Positions 13,578-16,924 of a stretch of 16,924 nucleotides of DNA are shown piece by piece (position 1 is the first letter of the stretch; each line of letters opens with the position of its first letter). The position numbers and the translations under genes are program-made. The stretch is from contig CAJXNE010000022.1 of NCBI GenBank assembly GCA_913056285.1, forward strand, positions 1 to 16,924, read 5' to 3'. The notes beneath the pieces are model-generated. The model was given only the letters and a program-made list of their open reading frames with translations. It did not search any database and was not told the origin of the DNA. The stretch comes from an uncultured Zetaproteobacteria bacterium (GTDB lineage Bacteria; Pseudomonadota; Zetaproteobacteria; Mariprofundales; Mariprofundaceae).

Positions 13578-13612
13578 ATGTGAGGTGCGGGCAAGCGCCT
13601 TCCATCTCACAT
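13578..13612. terminator. Hairpin between convergent HAD and rho genes
   Basis: ATGTGAG (13578-13584) pairs with CTCACAT (13606-13612), and an inner GGTGC/GCGCC stem (13584-13588, 13595-13599) closes the loop. No T tract follows on either strand, so termination is possible but not standard. ATGTGAG is also repeated at 13564-13570. Confidence 0.5.
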
Positions 13613-13622
13613 CCAACCCTCC

Positions 13623-15281
13623 TTACTGATTCATACGTTCAAAAAATTCAGCATTGCTCTTGGTCGGGCTCAACTTGTCGATCAGGAATTCCATTGCATC
13701 AATGGTGCCCATCGGTGACAGAATCTTGCGCAGAATCCATACTTTTTGCAGGTCCTCACGCGGCGTCAGCAACTCTTCCTTGCGGGTGCCGGATGGGGCG
13801 ATGTCAATGGACGGGAATACGCGTTTATCCGTCAGCTTACGATCCAGTTTGATTTCCATATTGCCGGTGCCCTTGAACTCTTCGAAAATCACTTCGTCCA
13901 TCTTGGAGCCGGTTTCAACCAGCGCAGTAGCAATAATGGTCAGCGATCCTCCACCTTCGATATTGCGGGCTGCACCAAAGAAGCGCTTGGGACGATGCAG
14001 GGCATTGGCATCGACACCACCGGTCAGAATCTTGCCGGAGGACGGTACCACTGTGTTATAGGCGCGCGCCAGGCGGGTAATTGAATCGAGTAGAATCACC
14101 ACATCCTTGCCGTGCTCAACCAGACGCTTGGCTTTCTCAATCACCATTTCGGACACTTGTACATGTCGCTGGGCCGGCTCGTCAAAGGTCGAGGAAATCA
14201 CTTCTCCCCTTACCGAGCGTTTCATATCCGTCACTTCTTCCGGGCGCTCATCAATCAGCAGCACCATCAGTTCCACTTCCGGATGATTGGCTTCAATGGA
14301 ATGGGCAATGGACTGCATCATCACCGTTTTACCTGTGCGTGGCGGCGCCACTAGCAGTGCGCGCTGGCCTTTACCAATCGGCGACACAATATCGATAATG
14401 CGACCGGTTATATCCTTTCTGGTTGGATTTTCGATCTCCATATGCAGGCGTTCATCCGGGTATAACGGCGTCAGATTATCAAACAATACCTTGGTGCGCG
14501 CAGCTTGCGGTGATTCGCCATTGGTCGTATCGACGGTTTTGAGGGCAAAATATTTCTCGCCCCGACGCGGCGGCCTGATTTCACCAGCGACTGTATCGCC
14601 CTTGCGTAGAAAGAAACGGCGAATCTGGTGGCCGGACACATATACATCATCCGGCCCGGATAAATAATTGGCATCGGGCGAACGCAGGAAACCGAAACCG
14701 TCCGGCAAAATCTCCAGCACGCCTTCACTATAAATGGTGCCACTGCGCAGGCCGTGAGCACGCAAAATCGCAGACACCTGCTCCTGTTTGCGCATGCCTG
14801 CGGCATTATCAATATCATAGGAATCAGCCAGTTCCAGCAGTTCAGTTGGCGATTTGGCCGATATTTCTTTCAGATTCAGCGATACGCCTTCCATCTCATC
14901 GGAAATTTTCTCTTCCGGCTCTTCCCTGCGGCCACGCTTGTTGTTGCGCTCAGCTTTGGAGTTGCGATCTCCCTTCTTCCAGCGTCCACGACGCGGCTGT
15001 TCATGCGCAGCCTCCTGGCTATCTTCTTTCGATTCCCTGGCAGCCGCAGCATCCTTGCCATTGCTTTTATCCGGAGTATCGGCCTTGCGTGGACGACCAC
15101 GACGGCGCGGCTTATCTTCAGCCTTAGGTTTTTCAGAAACAGCATCCGCCTGAGCCGGTGCTTTAGCATCAACTGCCGGAGCCTCAACGACTTTGCGTGG
15201 CCGACCTCGACGCGGTTTTACCACTTCGTTTTCAGCAGGGGATGCATCTTTAACTTCCTGACTTTCAGTTTCCTGAGACAT
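13623..15281 (-). CDS. rho: Transcription termination factor Rho, with AT-hook-like extension
   Basis: Rho is a hexameric RNA helicase that ends transcription. The 552-residue protein is about 130 longer than E. coli Rho (419). The extra N-terminal part (1-130) is basic, low-complexity, with two RGRPRK motifs (KPRRGRPRK 22-30; RRRGRPRK 59-66), a PRRGRWKKG and an RGRR, all like AT-hooks. The core then follows: N-terminal helix bundle (LNLKEISAKSPTELLELA, 135-152), cold-shock RNA-binding domain (DGFGFLRSPDANYLSGPDD, 194-212), Walker A APPRTGKT (312-319) and Walker B VVILLD (394-399). The core is complete, so full Rho activity is expected. A GGAG motif precedes the ATG by 8 nt. Confidence 0.97.
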   Translation of the reverse strand: MSQETESQEVKDASPAENEVVKPRRGRPRKVVEAPAVDAKAPAQADAVSEKPKAEDKPRRRGRPRKADTPDKSNGKDAAAARESKEDSQEAAHEQPRRGRWKKGDRNSKAERNNKRGRREEPEEKISDEMEGVSLNLKEISAKSPTELLELADSYDIDNAAGMRKQEQVSAILRAHGLRSGTIYSEGVLEILPDGFGFLRSPDANYLSGPDDVYVSGHQIRRFFLRKGDTVAGEIRPPRRGEKYFALKTVDTTNGESPQAARTKVLFDNLTPLYPDERLHMEIENPTRKDITGRIIDIVSPIGKGQRALLVAPPRTGKTVMMQSIAHSIEANHPEVELMVLLIDERPEEVTDMKRSVRGEVISSTFDEPAQRHVQVSEMVIEKAKRLVEHGKDVVILLDSITRLARAYNTVVPSSGKILTGGVDANALHRPKRFFGAARNIEGGGSLTIIATALVETGSKMDEVIFEEFKGTGNMEIKLDRKLTDKRVFPSIDIAPSGTRKEELLTPREDLQKVWILRKILSPMGTIDAMEFLIDKLSPTKSNAEFFERMNQ

Positions 15282-15307
15282 TGGGGATTCTCCAAATACT
15301 AGATACT

Positions 15308-15386
15308 CTTGAATAACAAAATGGTGAGTTTACCATTTTATTATTCAATCGTTGGGTCGTTGTAACGCGACTTGCGTCGCTATTCA
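15308..15386. repeat. Hairpin repeat, copy 1 (rho leader)
   Basis: A 17-bp stem with one mismatch (15309-15325 with 15332-15348, 6-nt loop) is followed by CGTTGGGT and a small GCGAC-TTGC-GTCGC hairpin. It matches the copy at 15642-15726 in order, orientation and much of the sequence. Base changes in the stem and small hairpin of the two copies are often compensated. Confidence 0.85.
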
Positions 15387-15629
15387 TGATCATTTCAGGT
15401 GATCATTTCAATTGGTGTTGTTTTCTGCTTATGGCTGGCAACGGGTTAATAGCTGACAACGGATAGGGGCATTTCAATTCGGCTGGCTTTAGTTGACTGA
15501 CGATAGTTGATTAATCATAAGCCCGGGAGGACAACCGGAACGCCGGCAGATTACCGGCAACGGACGCATTGCTAAATGTGCCGCTATGGTATGTCAACCT
15601 TCCTTGCACCTTTTTTCCTTACTGTAGCT

Positions 15630-15692
15630 TTGAGAAAAAGTAACGCTTGAGTAACAAAATGACGGATTCTATCATTTTGTTACTCAAGCGTT
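15630..15692 (-). terminator. Intrinsic terminator of coaE
   Basis: On the minus strand the 21-bp hairpin of repeat copy 2 is followed by ACTTTTTCTC. It lies about 30 nt after the coaE stop and can act as an intrinsic terminator. Confidence 0.7.
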
Positions 15693-15726
15693 GGGTATTT
15701 GCAACGCGACTTGAGTCGCCATTCAA
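15642..15726. repeat. Hairpin repeat, copy 2 (coaE trailer)
   Basis: A perfect 21-bp stem (15642-15662 with 15672-15692, 9-nt loop) is followed by CGTTGGGT and a GCGACT-TG-AGTCGC hairpin. It begins at the coaE stop. The homology with copy 1 runs from the large stem to ATTCA. Confidence 0.88.
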
Positions 15727-16310
15727 CTCAAAACAGTATGAATTTTAAGAACTTGCTGATGTAGTGTCTCCAGGCTGCCTGTATTCATAATCACAAAATC
15801 AGCTGCTTCGCGCCGCTCTGCATCGCTGACTTGCCTGGCTACAATCGCATCAAACTCGTCCGGGCTGCGATCGCCTCTGGCCAGCACGCGCTGACGTCGC
15901 AAGACCAAATCGGCCAGTACGACAATCACCGCATCCATACGATGCGCGCCACCGGATTCCAGCAATACCGATGCCTCAATCATGGCATAGTTCCCCTGCT
16001 GCTGATCTAACCAAGCCTGTTCGGCCTGGCGAATCAAAGGGTGCATAATGGCATTGAGTTTAGCGGTTTGTTTTGCATCTGAAAAACAATGCCGCGCCAG
16101 TGCTTTTCTGTTCAGCGAAGCATCCGGATGCAATATATCGCGCCCAAAGCCGGCAAGCAGTTGGTTCAGCCCGTCACTACCGGGCTGAACCACATCATGA
16201 CCAACATGATCGAGATCCAGCACCGGCACGCCAAGCCCCGCAAACATGGCTGCAACCGTGCTCTTGCCGCTACCGATACCGCCTGTCAGACCAATCCGGC
16301 GCAGGCTCAT
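15723..16310 (-). CDS. coaE: Dephospho-CoA kinase
   Basis: CoaE phosphorylates dephospho-CoA, the last step of coenzyme A synthesis. The 195-residue product has the P-loop GLTGGIGSGKST (7-18), the DLDHVGHDVV stretch (32-41), MHPLIR (89-94), a Walker-B-like region with MIEASVLLESG, and RQRVLARGDRSP near the lid. It is near family length (about 200). There is no normal ribosome-binding site: the 38 nt up to the prepilin peptidase stop are filled by three 14-bp repeats. The order prepilin peptidase-coaE is common in proteobacteria, so it is probably expressed from the pil operon promoter. Confidence 0.96.
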   Translation of the reverse strand: MSLRRIGLTGGIGSGKSTVAAMFAGLGVPVLDLDHVGHDVVQPGSDGLNQLLAGFGRDILHPDASLNRKALARHCFSDAKQTAKLNAIMHPLIRQAEQAWLDQQQGNYAMIEASVLLESGGAHRMDAVIVVLADLVLRRQRVLARGDRSPDEFDAIVARQVSDAERREAADFVIMNTGSLETLHQQVLKIHTVLS

Positions 16311-16312
16311 GT

Positions 16313-16354
16313 GAACAGACTCATTCGAACAGATTCATTCGAACAGACTCAAGC
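16313..16354. repeat. 14-bp tandem repeat before coaE
   Basis: Three units of GAACAGACTCATTC lie at 16313-16326, 16327-16340 (one change) and 16341-16354 (ends AAGC). They begin 2 nt before the coaE start codon (minus strand) and end inside the last codons of the prepilin peptidase gene, replacing its usual leader. Confidence 0.9.
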
Positions 16355-16924
16355 GGACAATCCTGCCATATTCAAATACCAGTTTAGCACCGTATCGCCC
16401 CAAACAAACCAGATCATGCCAGCTACGGCCAGATACGGGCCAAACGGAATTTCGGCTCTCAGACCTTTTTTGGCCAGCAACAGGGATATCACCCCAACAA
16501 CCGTACCAACAACCGATGAGGCCAGAATAATAAACGGTAATGCTTGCCAACCCATAAATGCCCCCAGCATGGCCAGCAATTTAAAATCGCCATAACCCAT
16601 ACCTTCGCGCCCGGTCAGCAACAAAAACAGCCGGGCAATCAGCCAGAAAATACCATATCCGGCTACAGCACCAATCAAGGCACTCTGCCAATCGCCCAAC
16701 CAACATGAAAAGGCCAGCCCCAGTGCAATGCCCGGATAGGTCAGCACATTGGGTAATAAGCCTGTTTCCAAATCAATAAAACTCAGTATCCAGAGCAGGA
16801 AAAACAGGGTGAGTGCAACGACCAGCTCTGGCGTCAGACCAAAATGCCATGCCAGCAAACCCCAGCTAACCCCCATCACCAGTTCCAGCAATGGATAACG
16901 CCACGAAATCGGAGCGCTGCAATG
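16349..16924 (-). CDS. pilD: Type IV prepilin peptidase, C-terminal part (5' end outside window)
   Basis: PilD is a bifunctional inner-membrane aspartyl protease and N-methyltransferase that processes type IV pilins and type II secretion pseudopilins. The visible part (191 residues) begins HCSAPISWRYPLLELVMG, the end of the cytoplasmic loop, and goes on with about six hydrophobic segments. The two catalytic aspartates are in IDLETGLLPN and in GMGYGDFKLL (GxGD motif). The full protein would be about 280-290 residues; the rest, including the cytoplasmic CXXC zinc sites, is outside the window. The stop at 16349 lies 38 nt before coaE. Confidence 0.93.
   Translation of the reverse strand, partial: HCSAPISWRYPLLELVMGVSWGLLAWHFGLTPELVVALTLFFLLWILSFIDLETGLLPNVLTYPGIALGLAFSCWLGDWQSALIGAVAGYGIFWLIARLFLLLTGREGMGYGDFKLLAMLGAFMGWQALPFIILASSVVGTVVGVISLLLAKKGLRAEIPFGPYLAVAGMIWFVWGDTVLNWYLNMAGLSA

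Larger units (their letters stand above)
15282..15722. other. Intergenic region between rho and coaE
   Basis: No gene is seen in these ~440 bases. It is the rho leader (minus strand) and the coaE trailer. It carries two copies of a hairpin repeat at its ends, a 13-bp tandem repeat (TGATCATTTCA at 15387-15397 and 15400-15410) and an imperfect CCGGC/GCCGG inverted repeat near 15550. Confidence 0.7.

Noticed and set aside
13654..15302. Several long plus-strand frames opposite rho
   Set aside because: They are antisense shadows of the GC-rich rho coding sequence, with no recognisable domains or ribosome-binding sites.
15308..15726. Repeat pair as a CRISPR array or an insertion sequence
   Set aside because: There are only two copies, some 330 bp apart, with no spacer regularity, no cas genes, no transposase and no target-site duplication.

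Overview
This window looks like the chromosome of a Gram-negative bacterium of the Pseudomonadota. The indicators are a class A24 prepilin peptidase, RsuA, the succinylase lysine route (DapE/DapF), a secreted di-haem cytochrome c peroxidase, and a tRNA-Phe with encoded CCA. Genus and class cannot be read from the window. Housekeeping genes, nearly all on the minus strand, are interrupted by two accessory blocks of lower GC.

Layout: 1-435 is the 3' end of a TPR gene, closed by a shared hairpin terminator facing rsuA. A minus-strand pair follows: an RsmC/RlmG-like methyltransferase, then rsuA. Upstream of that pair is a minus-strand hairpin terminator with no gene to end. Block 1 (about 2540-5640) holds an intact hipBA toxin-antitoxin operon with three evenly spaced operators. 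It is followed by debris of other accessory or defence genes: a RhuM head joined to an antitoxin-like tail, a DUF4143 ATPase lacking its ATPase domain, and an hsdM collapsed to its two ends. This block abuts the 3' end of tRNA-Phe (5697-5772, minus), a classic island site, although no integrase is visible.

Next is a tightly coupled minus-strand operon, dapE-queF-dapF-DUF1232 (8467-5854), with a divergent Tag-family DNA glycosylase gene at 8656. Block 2 (9486 to about 10711) is AT-rich and reads as two consecutive integron gene cassettes (a nitrobindin/FABP-like beta-barrel and a PaaI thioesterase). Both have attC-like ends whose core sites match their own cassette starts. The thioesterase is interrupted near its N-terminus by a run of 11 C that puts its start out of frame.

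The right part holds a divergent cytochrome c peroxidase/PerR pair with two palindromes over the peroxidase promoter, and a HAD pyrimidine 5'-nucleotidase. It ends with a minus-strand group: a prepilin peptidase (partial), coaE, and rho with a long AT-hook-like N-terminal extension. Two copies of a hairpin repeat flank the rho-coaE gap.

The most notable items are the cassette pair without an integrase, the poly-C switch candidate, the phased hipBA operators, the eroded defence cluster at tRNA-Phe, and two short tandem-repeat expansions (in the methyltransferase gene and in front of coaE). I saw no CRISPR array, intact insertion sequence or rRNA.
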